Shown here: piece by piece, positions 1 through 6,990 of the stretch
Layout of the letters: every line of letters starts with the position of its first letter
Numbering within the stretch: position 1 is the first letter of the stretch
Assembly: GCA_021847835.1 (NCBI GenBank)
Contig: JAJZPR010000024.1
Span: 1-39,444 of the forward strand
Length of the DNA stretch: 39,444 bases
Direction of reading: 5' to 3'
From: Pseudomonadota bacterium
GTDB lineage: Bacteria; Pseudomonadota; Gammaproteobacteria; Burkholderiales; Thiobacillaceae
Notes under the pieces: generated by a model
What the model was told of the DNA's origin: nothing
Seen by the model: the letters and a program-made list of their open reading frames with translations, nothing else
The model's database searches: none
Program-made: the position numbers and the translations under genes

Positions 1-50
1 TGGATGGCGATTCGCATGACTTCAGGGTCGGCAATTTCCAGCTTTCTCAT
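1..50 (-). CDS. N-terminus of a transposase-like protein (IS630-type HTH), cut by the window edge
   Basis: An ATG on the minus strand at 50-48 opens a frame of 16 codons that runs off the left edge (MRKLEIADPEVMRIAI). A good Shine-Dalgarno sequence, GGAGGT, lies six bases before it (minus strand). From memory, this opening resembles the helix-turn-helix N-terminus of IS630-family transposases and related proteins (D-P-E-V-x-R-x-A-I). Only 16 residues are visible, so the family call is weak. If right, the left edge of the window lies inside an insertion sequence. Confidence 0.4.
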   Translation of the reverse strand, partial: MRKLEIADPEVMRIAI

Positions 51-170
51 GATGGCACCTCCGGCGCGGGGAACTGGCATGAGTATAGCTCATCAGTGCG
101 GCATTACATATGACGCTGTGTTTAGAAGGCGGACGCTTGCCGACTGTCGCCCGCAAGGCAATGAACCGGC

Positions 171-824
171 TCAATAACGCTGGATCAAGGTCATGGTCTG
201 CCCTTCGCGCCTCATGTCCGTGCGATTGAGGAAGGACATGCCCAGCAGCACGGCCGGCATGCTGGTTTCCACCACCAGCCCCTCCACCTGGTTCAGGCTG
301 ATATTCCCCACCCTGACATTGTCGAAGGTCACCCGCCAGGCGGGGATGACGCCATTGGCGGTGCTCGCGCCCGTCATCCGGCCGGCCTTGTAGTCGATGC
401 CCATGCGCCTGGCTTCGCTGGCCGGCAGCGTGACGCTCGATGCCCCGGTATCGAGCAGGAACCTGACGCTGGCGCCGTTGATCGAGCCCGGCACGACGAA
501 ATGCCCGCCCTGCCCCGCGGACAGCGTGACGCTGGGCTTGCCGCCGCCTCCGCCGGACGCGAAGGACTGGCCCATGGCCAGGGTGCGCCGCTTTCCGTCG
601 ATTTCGAAGGTGGCGGAGTCGGAGTTGGCGGCAAGCAGTTTCACCCCCTGCACGGTCTGGCCGGTGGCGATCAGCCTGGGCGGGCTGCCGTCTATGCTGA
701 CCATGGCCTTGTCCCTGAACAGCCCCACCACGCCCACCGAGGCCGCCAGGGTTTCTCCGGCCAGCAGCAACAGCAGCCATGCCATACAATGGGCAGGTGG
801 TTTGTTCAGAATGGTATTTTGCAT
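171..824 (-). CDS. Exported retropepsin-like aspartic protease (clan AA, TIGR02281-like)
   Basis: This is a 217-residue protein. The N-terminus has a hydrophobic stretch (MAWLLLLLAGETLAA, residues 14-28) that reads as a signal peptide or anchor. Residues of the catalytic domain include the retropepsin motif LLDTGASSVTL, with a single D-T-G-A per chain, so the active enzyme should be a dimer. The C-terminal part keeps the hydrophobic-hydrophobic-G element (VLLGMSFLNR). This layout matches the bacterial periplasmic aspartic proteases of the TIGR02281 type, whose substrates are mostly unknown. The start at 824 has a weak AGGA upstream; an internal ATG at 785 would put the hydrophobic segment right at the N-terminus and is an alternative. 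It diverges from the amidotransferase gene with no intergenic base. Confidence 0.85.
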   Translation of the reverse strand: MQNTILNKPPAHCMAWLLLLLAGETLAASVGVVGLFRDKAMVSIDGSPPRLIATGQTVQGVKLLAANSDSATFEIDGKRRTLAMGQSFASGGGGGKPSVTLSAGQGGHFVVPGSINGASVRFLLDTGASSVTLPASEARRMGIDYKAGRMTGASTANGVIPAWRVTFDNVRVGNISLNQVEGLVVETSMPAVLLGMSFLNRTDMRREGQTMTLIQRY

Positions 825-1538
825 ATGCGTCCTGTCGTTGTTTTCCGTTTTTCCCAGACCGAGGGGCCCGGCTACCTGGGCGAGTTCCTGACCCGAAAAG
901 GCATCCTCTGGACCCAGCTCAATGTCGATGCCGGCGATAGTGTGCCAGAAGACATCAACGGTTATTCCGGCCTGGTCTTGATGGGCGGGCCCATGAGCGT
1001 GAACGACGAGCTGCCCTGGATCCCGCCGCTGCTGCAACTGATCCGCCAGGCAGTCGAACGGAACATCCCCGTATTGGGGCACTGCCTGGGCGGGCAGCTC
1101 ATGAGCCGCGCCCTGGGCGGCCGTGTCAGCCGCAACCCCGTCAAGGAAATCGGCTGGGGCGGGGTGTCCAAGACCGGGCTCGATCCCGCGCCCGACTGGC
1201 TGGGCGATCTCCCCTCCTCGTTCGAGGTCTTCCAGTGGCACGGCGAAACCTTCTCCATCCCCGATGGCGCGGAACGCCTGCTGGAAAGCGCCTTCTGCGC
1301 CAACCAGGCCTTTCTGCTCAATGACCGCCACCTCGGCCTGCAATGCCACATCGAGATGACCGCGGCCATGATCGAGGCCTGGTGCCAGGCGGGCGCGGAC
1401 GAAATCGCCCAGGCCGCCGCCAGCCCCGCCGTGCAGCAGCCCGCCGCCATGCGGCAGGACATGGCGGCGCGGCTCGAAGCCCTTCACGGCGTCGCCGACG
1501 TACTTTACGAAAAATGGATACAGGGGCTGCGCATCTGA
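825..1538 (+). CDS. Class I glutamine amidotransferase family protein
   Basis: The 237-residue product has the GATase1 fold signature. The nucleophile elbow GHCLGGQ carries the catalytic Cys at about residue 88, preceded by the LMGGPMSV oxyanion-type loop (about 48-55). The F-Q-W-H-G-E segment supplies the catalytic His near residue 138, and the Q-C-H-I-E segment (about residue 176) resembles the His-x-Glu end of the triad. Family members of this size act as stand-alone amidotransferases or GMP-synthase-like hydrolases; the amido acceptor cannot be told from sequence. The ATG at 825 is chosen because the family N-terminus (MRPVVVFRFSQTEGPG) begins there. No clear Shine-Dalgarno is seen, since the upstream DNA is the coding region of the divergent protease. 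Confidence 0.85.
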   Translation: MRPVVVFRFSQTEGPGYLGEFLTRKGILWTQLNVDAGDSVPEDINGYSGLVLMGGPMSVNDELPWIPPLLQLIRQAVERNIPVLGHCLGGQLMSRALGGRVSRNPVKEIGWGGVSKTGLDPAPDWLGDLPSSFEVFQWHGETFSIPDGAERLLESAFCANQAFLLNDRHLGLQCHIEMTAAMIEAWCQAGADEIAQAAASPAVQQPAAMRQDMAARLEALHGVADVLYEKWIQGLRI

Positions 1539-1645
1539 GAATGCGCAAGTGCGTTGGCCGCAAGGATGCCCGACTTGAGGCCAGGCAGCGCCTGAAACGA
1601 ACGCCCTTGCCTTCGCTGAGGCGACGGCAATACGTTCCAACCTAT

Positions 1646-1684
1646 GCATCGCGCTGCGGGCCCCAGCGGCATGCGTGATTTTTT
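1646..1684 (+). terminator. Probable terminator after the amidotransferase gene
   Basis: GCATCGCGCTG (1646-1656) pairs with CAGCGGCATGC (1664-1674) over 9 of 11 positions with a seven-base loop. The run GTGATTTTTT follows directly. The internal two-base mismatch lowers certainty. Confidence 0.45.
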
Positions 1685-1686
1685 CC

Positions 1687-1710
1687 TTACATTACAAGTA
1701 CATTACATTC
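1687..1710 (+). promoter_or_regulatory. Direct repeat ACATTACA x2, probable activator site of the copper operon
   Basis: ACATTACA occurs at 1689-1696 and again at 1700-1707, exactly 11 bp apart, about one helical turn, ending 14 bp upstream of the -35 box. OmpR/PhoB-family response regulators bind direct repeats with this spacing, and copper-responsive CopR/CusR regulators belong to that family. Assigning this site to such a regulator is inference; none is encoded in the window. Confidence 0.4.
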
Positions 1711-1721
1711 GGGAACCCTGA

Positions 1722-1750
1722 CTGACAGGCTCGTGTCTGTTGGATACAAT
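1722..1750 (+). promoter_or_regulatory. Sigma-70 promoter of the copper operon
   Basis: The -35 CTGACA (1722-1727) and -10 TACAAT (1745-1750) each match the consensus at five of six positions and are separated by 17 bp. Transcription would start near 1757, just ahead of the first small gene. Spacing is canonical for sigma-70, not the 19-20 bp of MerR/CueR-type promoters. Confidence 0.6.
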
Positions 1751-1770
1751 TCAATTTCTTTATGATTTGA

Positions 1771-2145
1771 TTGATTCTGGTGCTTTCCCACTTCAAGCGC
1801 TTCCTGCTGATGTTCATGATGCTGGCCCTGCCCGTGCAGGCGTTCGCGTCCGCGGCCCTGCTCGGCTGCGAGTTCTCAAGCACCGGCGCCGAGGCTGGCG
1901 TCACCATGGATCATGCCATGGCAGACTGCCACGAAGTCCCCGCCGAAAAATCCGCCATGCCGGCCGGCGAACACCAGTGCAGCCACTGCGCGGCCTGTTA
2001 CCTGGCCGCGGCCTTCCCGATGCCGGCCTCCGCCACCGCCCAGGTGACGCCCCTCCCCTACACGCCTCCCCTTGCCCGGATCGAACCCTTCAGCGGTTTC
2101 ATCCCCGAAGGCCCCGAGCGTCCGCCCCGAACCGCGCTCGCCTGA
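1771..2145 (+). CDS. Small exported Cys/His-containing protein, first gene of the copper operon
   Basis: The frame encodes up to 124 residues from TTG at 1771. A hydrophobic segment rich in Met, Leu and Phe (FLLMFMMLALPVQAFASA) is a clear signal peptide. The mature part is rich in potential metal ligands: MDHAMADCHE and a tight HQCSHCAACY cluster. It ends in a Pro-rich tail. I do not recognise a named family with certainty; small proteins of this kind often precede copper-resistance genes. The start is uncertain because no Shine-Dalgarno is seen and the predicted transcript would leave only about 14 nt of leader; GTG 1780 or ATG 1810 are alternatives. Copper or other metal binding in the periplasm is inferred from the cluster and the neighbours. 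Confidence 0.6.
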   Translation: MILVLSHFKRFLLMFMMLALPVQAFASAALLGCEFSSTGAEAGVTMDHAMADCHEVPAEKSAMPAGEHQCSHCAACYLAAAFPMPASATAQVTPLPYTPPLARIEPFSGFIPEGPERPPRTALA

Positions 2146-2224
2146 GCCGCGCGCCCGGGGCGCGCATTTCCCGTTGCCCGCGGCATCGTACCGTAGGTCA
2201 ATTTAGCTTCAAGCGAGGGTCATC

Positions 2225-2497
2225 ATGTTCAAATTTTCGTTTCGCCATGCCGTGCCATTGATGGGCGCATGGCTGCTCTTGTCTCCCGCCGCCCAGGCGG
2301 CCGGGGAAAAAACCGCTGCCGAGCCGGCACAGGAGGCGCTGGCCGCGCCCTTCGACAAATACCAGAACTTCCGCGACGAGCCTGTTGCCGACTGGCGCGA
2401 GGCCAACGACCGCGTCGGCGAAATCGGCGGCTGGCGCACTTATCTGCGCGAGGCGCAGCAACAGGACAGCGACGGCCAGAGCCGTCACCAGCACTGA
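2225..2497 (+). CDS. Small exported protein of the copper operon, function unknown
   Basis: This 90-residue protein has a signal peptide (SFRHAVPLMGAWLLLSPAAQAAG) followed by a short polar region. The mature part holds FRDEPVADWREANDRVGEIGGWRTYLREA and ends in a His-rich tail (SRHQH). I recall such W-R-x-A-N-x-x-V-x-x-x-G-G-W-R-x-Y motifs in short proteins placed just before TolC-type genes in copper clusters, where they may act with the outer-membrane factor. The ATG at 2225 lies after a GAGGGTCATC ribosome-binding region. The gene ends 11 bp before the TolC-type gene and is very likely co-transcribed with it. Confidence 0.7.
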   Translation: MFKFSFRHAVPLMGAWLLLSPAAQAAGEKTAAEPAQEALAAPFDKYQNFRDEPVADWREANDRVGEIGGWRTYLREAQQQDSDGQSRHQH

Positions 2498-2508
2498 AGG
2501 AGCCGGCC

Positions 2509-3909
2509 ATGAGAAAACCTTCCCCCCTCATGCTCGCCCTGCTGTCCGTCTTCCTGCTGGGCGGCTGCGCGAGCTTTTCCAAGGACGGCGGCTTCGGCGC
2601 CATCGAGTCGGCAACCCGCACGCAGATCCAGAAGGATACCGTCTGGGTGCGCGACGACGCCACGCGCGAACGCGTGCAGCAGCGCGTCGATGCGCTGCTG
2701 GAAAAAACCCTGACCGCCGACGACGCGGTACAGATCGCGCTGCTCAACAACCCCGGCCTGCAGGCGGCGCTCAATACCCTCGGCATCGCCGAGGCCGACC
2801 GGGTGGCGGCAAGCCGCCTGCCCAACCCCGGCTTCTCCATCGGCCGTTCCACGCGCGGCAGCGAGATCGAGTGGGAACGCAGCCTGCACTTCAACCTGGC
2901 GGCGCTCTTGACCATGCCGATGCGCGCCGACATCGAGCAGCGCCTGTTCGAGCAGACCCGCCGCAATCTCACCCTGGAAGTGCTGCGGCTTGCCTCGGAT
3001 ACGCGCAAGGCCTGGGTCAGCGCCGTGGCCGCGGCCGAAACCGCGCAGGTGCAGCGCGACGCCATGGAAGCCGCCGAAGCCGGCGCGGAACTGGCGCGCC
3101 GCATGGCCGCGGCCGGCAACTGGAGCAAGCTCAGACAGGCGCGCGAGCAGGGCTTCTATGCCGACACCGCGCTGGCCATGGCGCGCGCGGAACAGGCCAG
3201 GACCCAAACCAGGGAGCGGCTGGTTCGCCTGCTCGGCGTAAGCGATCCGGCCAAAGTGAAACTGCCCGGCCGCCTGCCCGAGCTGCCGGCAAGCCTGCCG
3301 CCGCTGCCGGCAATCGAGCAGCAGGCGATGGACTCGCGCCTGGACCTGCAGATGGTGAAGCTGGAAACCGAGGCGCTGGCAAAGAATCTCGACCTCACCC
3401 GCCGCACGCGCTTCATCAACGTGCTGGAACTCGGCGCCAGCTACAACACTTCGAACGAGGAGCCGCCCCAGCGCGGCTACGAGATCAGCTTCGAGCTGCC
3501 GCTGTTCGATTTCGGCCAGACCCGGGTCGCGCAGGCCGAAGCGCGCTACCGGCAGATGCTCGAGCGCGCGCGCGAGACCGCGGTCAACGCGCGTTCCGAA
3601 GTGCGCGAGGCGCACGCCATGGCGCAGAGCCAGTACGCGGTGGCGCGGCATGTGCGCGACGAGGTGCTGCCGCTGAAAAAGCGCATCTCCGAGGAAAACG
3701 TGCTGCGCTACAACGGCATGCTGATCGGCGTGTTCGAGCTGCTGGCCGACGCGCGTTCGCAGCTCGCCGCGGTCAACACCGCCATCGAATCGCAACGCGA
3801 TTTCTGGCTGGCCGAGGCCGACCTGCAAATGGCCCTGATCGGCACGCCCGGCAAGACTGCCGTCTCCTCTGTTTCGTCCGCCCCCGCCGATGCGGGCGGC
3901 GGCCATTGA
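2509..3909 (+). CDS. TolC-family outer-membrane efflux lipoprotein
   Basis: The 466-residue protein starts with a lipoprotein signal whose lipobox is LLGGC, giving a lipidated Cys at about residue 18. The body is the two-repeat, mostly helical TolC/OEP architecture: LTADDAVQIALLNNPGLQAAL opens repeat one (residues about 65-85) and long amphipathic helices follow. The FELPLFDFGQTRVAQAEARY element opens repeat two near residue 325. It should form the outer-membrane channel of an efflux system or a periplasmic copper-handling complex. No RND pump or membrane-fusion partner is present in the window, which is unusual for a Cus-type system. Start: ATG with GGAG six bases upstream. The multicopper oxidase gene follows after 12 bp. 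Confidence 0.9.
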   Translation: MRKPSPLMLALLSVFLLGGCASFSKDGGFGAIESATRTQIQKDTVWVRDDATRERVQQRVDALLEKTLTADDAVQIALLNNPGLQAALNTLGIAEADRVAASRLPNPGFSIGRSTRGSEIEWERSLHFNLAALLTMPMRADIEQRLFEQTRRNLTLEVLRLASDTRKAWVSAVAAAETAQVQRDAMEAAEAGAELARRMAAAGNWSKLRQAREQGFYADTALAMARAEQARTQTRERLVRLLGVSDPAKVKLPGRLPELPASLPPLPAIEQQAMDSRLDLQMVKLETEALAKNLDLTRRTRFINVLELGASYNTSNEEPPQRGYEISFELPLFDFGQTRVAQAEARYRQMLERARETAVNARSEVREAHAMAQSQYAVARHVRDEVLPLKKRISEENVLRYNGMLIGVFELLADARSQLAAVNTAIESQRDFWLAEADLQMALIGTPGKTAVSSVSSAPADAGGGH

Positions 3910-3921
3910 AAGGAATCCCAG

Positions 3922-5322
3922 ATGACTTCCAGACGTGAATTTTTCAGACTCGGCGGCCTGGCTGCCGCCGGCATCGGCGCCGCTTCAGTCAGCAGCGTGG
4001 CGATGGCCGCGCTGCCCGAGATTGTCAGCATCGACAAGCCCGACACCCAGCCGCCGCTCACGCCGCCCAACGGCCGTCCCTACAATCCGGTGGTGACGCT
4101 GAACGGCTGGACCCTGCCCTGGCGCATGAAAAACGGCGTGAAGGAATTCCACCTCGTCGCCGAGCCGGTGGTGCGCGAAATCGCCCCCGGCATGAAGGCG
4201 CACCTGTGGGGCTACAACGGCCAGTCGCCCGGCCCGACCATCGAAGTGGTGGAAGGCGACCGCGTGCGCATCTACGTCACCAACCGCCTGCCCGAGCACA
4301 CCAGCATCCACTGGCACGGCCAGCGCCTGCCCAGCGGCATGGACGGCGTGGGCGGCCTGACCCAGCCGCATATTCCCTCAGGCAAGACCTTCGTCTACGA
4401 ATTCACCGCGCGCCGGCCCGGCACCTTCATGTATCACCCGCACGCCGACGAGATGACGCAGATGGCCATGGGCATGATGGGTTTCTGGGTCACGCACCCG
4501 AAAGGCAGGCATCCGCTCATCGATCCCGTCGACCGCGATTTCTGCTTTCTGCTCAATGCCTACGACATCGACCCCGGCAGCTACACGCCCAGGATCAACA
4601 CCATGCTCGATTTCAATCTGTGGACCTTCAACAGCCGCGCCTTTCCCGGCATCGACAGCCTGAACGTGCGGCATAAGGACCGCGTGCGCATCCGCGTCGG
4701 CAACCTCACCATGACCAACCATCCCATTCACGTGCACGGCCACGAGTTCGAGGTCACCGGCACCGACGGCGGGCCGACGCCCAGGGGCTCGCGCTGGCCC
4801 GAGGTCACGGCCGACATCGCGGTGGGACAGATGCGCCAGATCGAGTTTCTTGCCGACGAGGAAGGCGACTGGGCCCTGCACTGCCACAAGAGCCACCACA
4901 CCATGAACGCCATGGGCCACGACGTGCCGACCATGATCGGCGTCGACCACAGCGGGCTCGCGAAAAAAATCAGCCGCATCGTGCCTGACTACATGGTGAT
5001 GGGCGAGCGCGGCATGGCGGACATGGCGGAAATGGAAATGCCGCTGCCCGACAACACCCTGCCCATGATGACCGGCCAGGGCCAGTTCGGCCCGGTGGAA
5101 ATGGGCGGCATGTTCACAGTGCTGAAAGTGCGCCGCGACCAGAAGCGCGGAGACTACTCCGATCCCGGCTGGTTCAGGCACCCGCCCGGCACGGTGGCGC
5201 ATGAAGTCGCGGGCGCGCCCGAAGAACCGGTGCGCGCCCCGCAATCGGCCGCGCCGCAGGGCAAGCCCGGCGACATCGAAGTCGAGGTGCGCAAACCCAG
5301 CGGCCACGACGGCCACCATTGA
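3922..5322 (+). CDS. Tat-exported multicopper oxidase (CopA/laccase-like)
   Basis: The 466-residue enzyme begins with a Tat signal (SRREFFRLGG, then AAAGIGAASVSSVAMA). All four copper-ligand clusters are visible: SIHWHGQ (about residue 133), MYHPHAD (about 170), HPIHVHGHEF (about 270) and LHCHKSHH (about 318), the last holding the type 1 Cys. It should oxidise Cu(I) or phenolic substrates in the periplasm using O2, as expected in copper detoxification. Met-rich stretches such as MGMMG and the region MADMAEMEMPLPDNTLPMM (about 355-377) resemble the Met-rich copper-binding inserts of CueO/CopA. The C-terminus ends in Gly/His-rich GHDGHH. The gene sits in a copper operon between the TolC-type lipoprotein and the cupredoxin genes. 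Confidence 0.92.
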   Translation: MTSRREFFRLGGLAAAGIGAASVSSVAMAALPEIVSIDKPDTQPPLTPPNGRPYNPVVTLNGWTLPWRMKNGVKEFHLVAEPVVREIAPGMKAHLWGYNGQSPGPTIEVVEGDRVRIYVTNRLPEHTSIHWHGQRLPSGMDGVGGLTQPHIPSGKTFVYEFTARRPGTFMYHPHADEMTQMAMGMMGFWVTHPKGRHPLIDPVDRDFCFLLNAYDIDPGSYTPRINTMLDFNLWTFNSRAFPGIDSLNVRHKDRVRIRVGNLTMTNHPIHVHGHEFEVTGTDGGPTPRGSRWPEVTADIAVGQMRQIEFLADEEGDWALHCHKSHHTMNAMGHDVPTMIGVDHSGLAKKISRIVPDYMVMGERGMADMAEMEMPLPDNTLPMMTGQGQFGPVEMGGMFTVLKVRRDQKRGDYSDPGWFRHPPGTVAHEVAGAPEEPVRAPQSAAPQGKPGDIEVEVRKPSGHDGHH

Positions 5323-5344
5323 CCCGCACATGAAAGGAAAACCC

Positions 5345-5848
5345 ATGCATATGAAAAGAACCCTGCTGTTGAGCGCGCTGCTTGCCATCGGAACGGCGGT
5401 TCACGCCCACGGCGACAGGCAGCACATGCCGGCCATGGAAACCGAGGCCGAACAGACTGACTGGGGCATTGCCGGCAAGCCCGCGCAGACCGCGCGCACC
5501 ATCACCATCGACATGACCGACAGCATGCGCTTCACGCCCGACAAAATCACCGTGAAGGAAGGCGAGACCGTGCGTTTCGTGGTCAATAACAAGGGACGCA
5601 TGCTGCACGAAATGGTCATCGGCACGGCGGACAAGCTGCGCGAACACGCCGCGCAGATGGCCAAATTCCCCGGCATGGAACACGACGAGCCTTACATGGT
5701 GCACGTCGCGCCCGGCAAGCGCGGCGAAATCGTGTGGAACTTCAACCGCGCCGGCGAGTTCGAATTCGCATGCCTGATCGCCGGCCACTACGAGGCCGGC
5801 ATGCGCGGCACCCTTACCGTCACCCCCAAGCAAGGAGCAGCAAAATGA
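5345..5848 (+). CDS. Exported cupredoxin (blue copper protein)
   Basis: The product has up to 167 residues with a signal peptide (KRTLLLSALLAIGTAVHA) and a His/Met-rich mature N-terminus (HGDRQHMPAM). The fold is plastocyanin/azurin-like: the type 1 copper ligands are visible as a His in GRMLHEMVIG and the Cys, His and Met of ACLIAGHYEAGM, with C-x4-H-x4-M spacing. It should carry electrons or copper in the periplasm, plausibly to or from the adjacent multicopper oxidase. ATG 5345 and ATG 5351 are both possible; AAGGAAAA lies upstream. The stop overlaps the next ATG (ATGA), so the two genes are translationally coupled. Confidence 0.88.
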   Translation: MHMKRTLLLSALLAIGTAVHAHGDRQHMPAMETEAEQTDWGIAGKPAQTARTITIDMTDSMRFTPDKITVKEGETVRFVVNNKGRMLHEMVIGTADKLREHAAQMAKFPGMEHDEPYMVHVAPGKRGEIVWNFNRAGEFEFACLIAGHYEAGMRGTLTVTPKQGAAK

Positions 5849-6165
5849 TGAAACTCGTCCCCCTGATCGTGGCACTCGCCCTCCCGATGGCGCTGCATGC
5901 GGAACCCGCGTCTCCGCCTGCCGCCTCCCCCGCCGCAGCCGCGCCCATGAGCGACGCGGTGGTGCGCAAAATCGACACCGCCGCCGGCAAGATCACGCTC
6001 AAGCACGGCCCCATCGCCAACCTCGACATGCCGCCCATGACCATGGTGTTCCGCGTGCAGCCGCCGACCCTTCTGGACAAGGTGAAAGCCGGTGACAAGG
6101 TGAAATTCCACGCCGAGCACATCGGCGGCCAGATGGTCGTGACGGCCATCGAGAAGGCGCAATAA
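5845..6165 (+). CDS. CusF-like periplasmic copper-binding protein
   Basis: The 106-residue protein has a signal peptide (KLVPLIVALALPMALHA), an Ala/Pro linker and a small beta-barrel domain. The domain carries the CusF/CopK-type sequence IDTAAGKITLKHGPI and the metal-site segment LDMPPMTMVFRV, where His and Met residues bind Cu(I) or Ag(I). In Cus systems CusF delivers Cu(I) to the CusCBA pump; here no such pump is visible, so it may serve the oxidase or the TolC-type protein, or a pump elsewhere. The start overlaps the stop of the cupredoxin gene by four bases. It is the last gene of the operon. Confidence 0.88.
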   Translation: MMKLVPLIVALALPMALHAEPASPPAASPAAAAPMSDAVVRKIDTAAGKITLKHGPIANLDMPPMTMVFRVQPPTLLDKVKAGDKVKFHAEHIGGQMVVTAIEKAQ

Positions 6166-6168
6166 GCC

Positions 6169-6207
6169 TGGGGCCAGGCCAGCCGGATGCTGGGTGGCCG
6201 GGCCCCA
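6169..6207 (+). terminator. Stable hairpin after the copper operon
   Basis: TGGGGCC(A)GGCCA at 6169-6181 pairs with TGGCC(G)GGCCCCA at 6195-6207, 12 base pairs with one mismatch. No T-tract follows, so it may protect the 3' end or act as a weak terminator rather than an intrinsic one. Right behind it ATCACTGCAT is directly repeated (6207-6216 and 6219-6228). Confidence 0.35.
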
Positions 6208-6349
6208 TCACTGCATCAATCACTGCATTAGGATTGCTGAATTCTCTGTTGGACATTTCCTTTTCCGAAGCGCAGGATATGGCCGTAAGAAGCCCCACGG
6301 CGGGCAAAAAAACAGGTTTTTAATGTCGTGAAGTACAGGAGATTGTGAC

Positions 6350-6763
6350 ATGCAAGCAGTGGACTACAGCAACTACAACTTCGGCCAGCGCCTGGACGAC
6401 TTCATCCACGAGGTCATGAACCTGGGCGGCGCGCCGCGCAAGGAATCCGACCTGACCGAAGGCCAGAAGGTCTTTCTGCGCGCGCTCAAGCGCGAGAAGA
6501 TCAAGTACGTGGACCCGCAGCGCCAGGGCTATCCGCATAACCAGCTGGAGCAACTGGAGTCGTTCACCCGCACCATCGGCGACCTGCACAACTCCTACTT
6601 CGACGCCGGCATGCACAAGATCAGCGACTGCCTCTACAACCGCTGGAAGATGCTGTACGAGGAAAGCAAGAAGCTGGCCGCCGCGGGCGGCGCCAACCAG
6701 CCCTGCTGGGTGGACGTGATCGAAGTCGAGAAGTCCGACATGCCGGCCTTCTTCGACGCCTGA
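6350..6763 (+). CDS. Conserved-looking cytosolic protein of unknown function upstream of sat
   Basis: The 137-residue protein has no signal peptide or membrane segment and is hydrophilic and probably helical. Features are an aromatic N-terminus (VDYSNYNFGQRLDDF), a Lys/Arg-rich middle (FLRALKREKIKYVDPQRQGY), many Tyr/Trp residues and an acidic C-terminus (DVIEVEKSDMPAFFDA). It has two Cys (SDCLYNRW and QPCWVDV). I recognise no family. AGGAG lies eight bases before the ATG and a strong terminator follows the stop, so it is a single-gene unit. Its codons are almost all C- or G-ending and of the optimal type, as in sat and aprBA next door, which suggests high expression. A role in sulfur energy metabolism is only inferred from place and codon use. 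Confidence 0.75.
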   Translation: MQAVDYSNYNFGQRLDDFIHEVMNLGGAPRKESDLTEGQKVFLRALKREKIKYVDPQRQGYPHNQLEQLESFTRTIGDLHNSYFDAGMHKISDCLYNRWKMLYEESKKLAAAGGANQPCWVDVIEVEKSDMPAFFDA

Positions 6764-6780
6764 GTTTCCCGAAACCCTCC

Positions 6781-6813
6781 AAGGCCCGGGGCTTTCCGGG
6801 CCTTTATTTCTTT
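6781..6813 (+). terminator. Intrinsic terminator between the 137-residue protein gene and sat
   Basis: AAGGCCCGG (6781-6789) and CCGGGCCTT (6796-6804) form a perfect 9-bp stem with a six-base loop, followed by the T-rich TATTTCTTTT. Confidence 0.85.
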
Positions 6814-6880
6814 TGGCGCCCCGCGCCATTACCCATGAGGCCGGCTCGGAAAAGGGATGCAGGCAGGCAAATAAGACAGG

Positions 6881-6926
6881 TTTATCAAAAATCCCTTATC
6901 TCCTGATAAAAACAAACAATTTATCA
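6881..6926 (+). promoter_or_regulatory. Cluster of TTATCA/TGATAA motifs upstream of sat
   Basis: TTTATCA (6881-6887), TTATCT (6896-6901), TGATAAA (6904-6910, opposite orientation) and TTTATCA (6920-6926) lie within 46 bp in an AT-rich island inside GC-rich DNA. The third and fourth form an inverted pair, and the fourth overlaps the proposed -35 box of sat. This is the arrangement of an operator, but the regulator is unknown. Confidence 0.35.
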
Positions 6927-6949
6927 GCCCCGCCCCGCATTGCTATGCT
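6921..6949 (+). promoter_or_regulatory. Candidate sigma-70 promoter for sat-aprBA
   Basis: TTATCA (6921-6926) and TATGCT (6944-6949) each match the consensus at four of six positions with a 17-bp spacer. Transcription would start near 6956, about 35 nt before the sat ATG. Confidence 0.45.
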
Positions 6950-6990
6950 TGGCCGCTCCAAATACAAGCATTGATTTCGTAGGAGAAAGC

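Noticed and set aside
824-1649. Long minus-strand open frame extending the protease gene upstream through the amidotransferase gene
   Set aside because: The upstream part is antisense to a clear GATase1 gene; the signal peptide marks the real protease start near 824.
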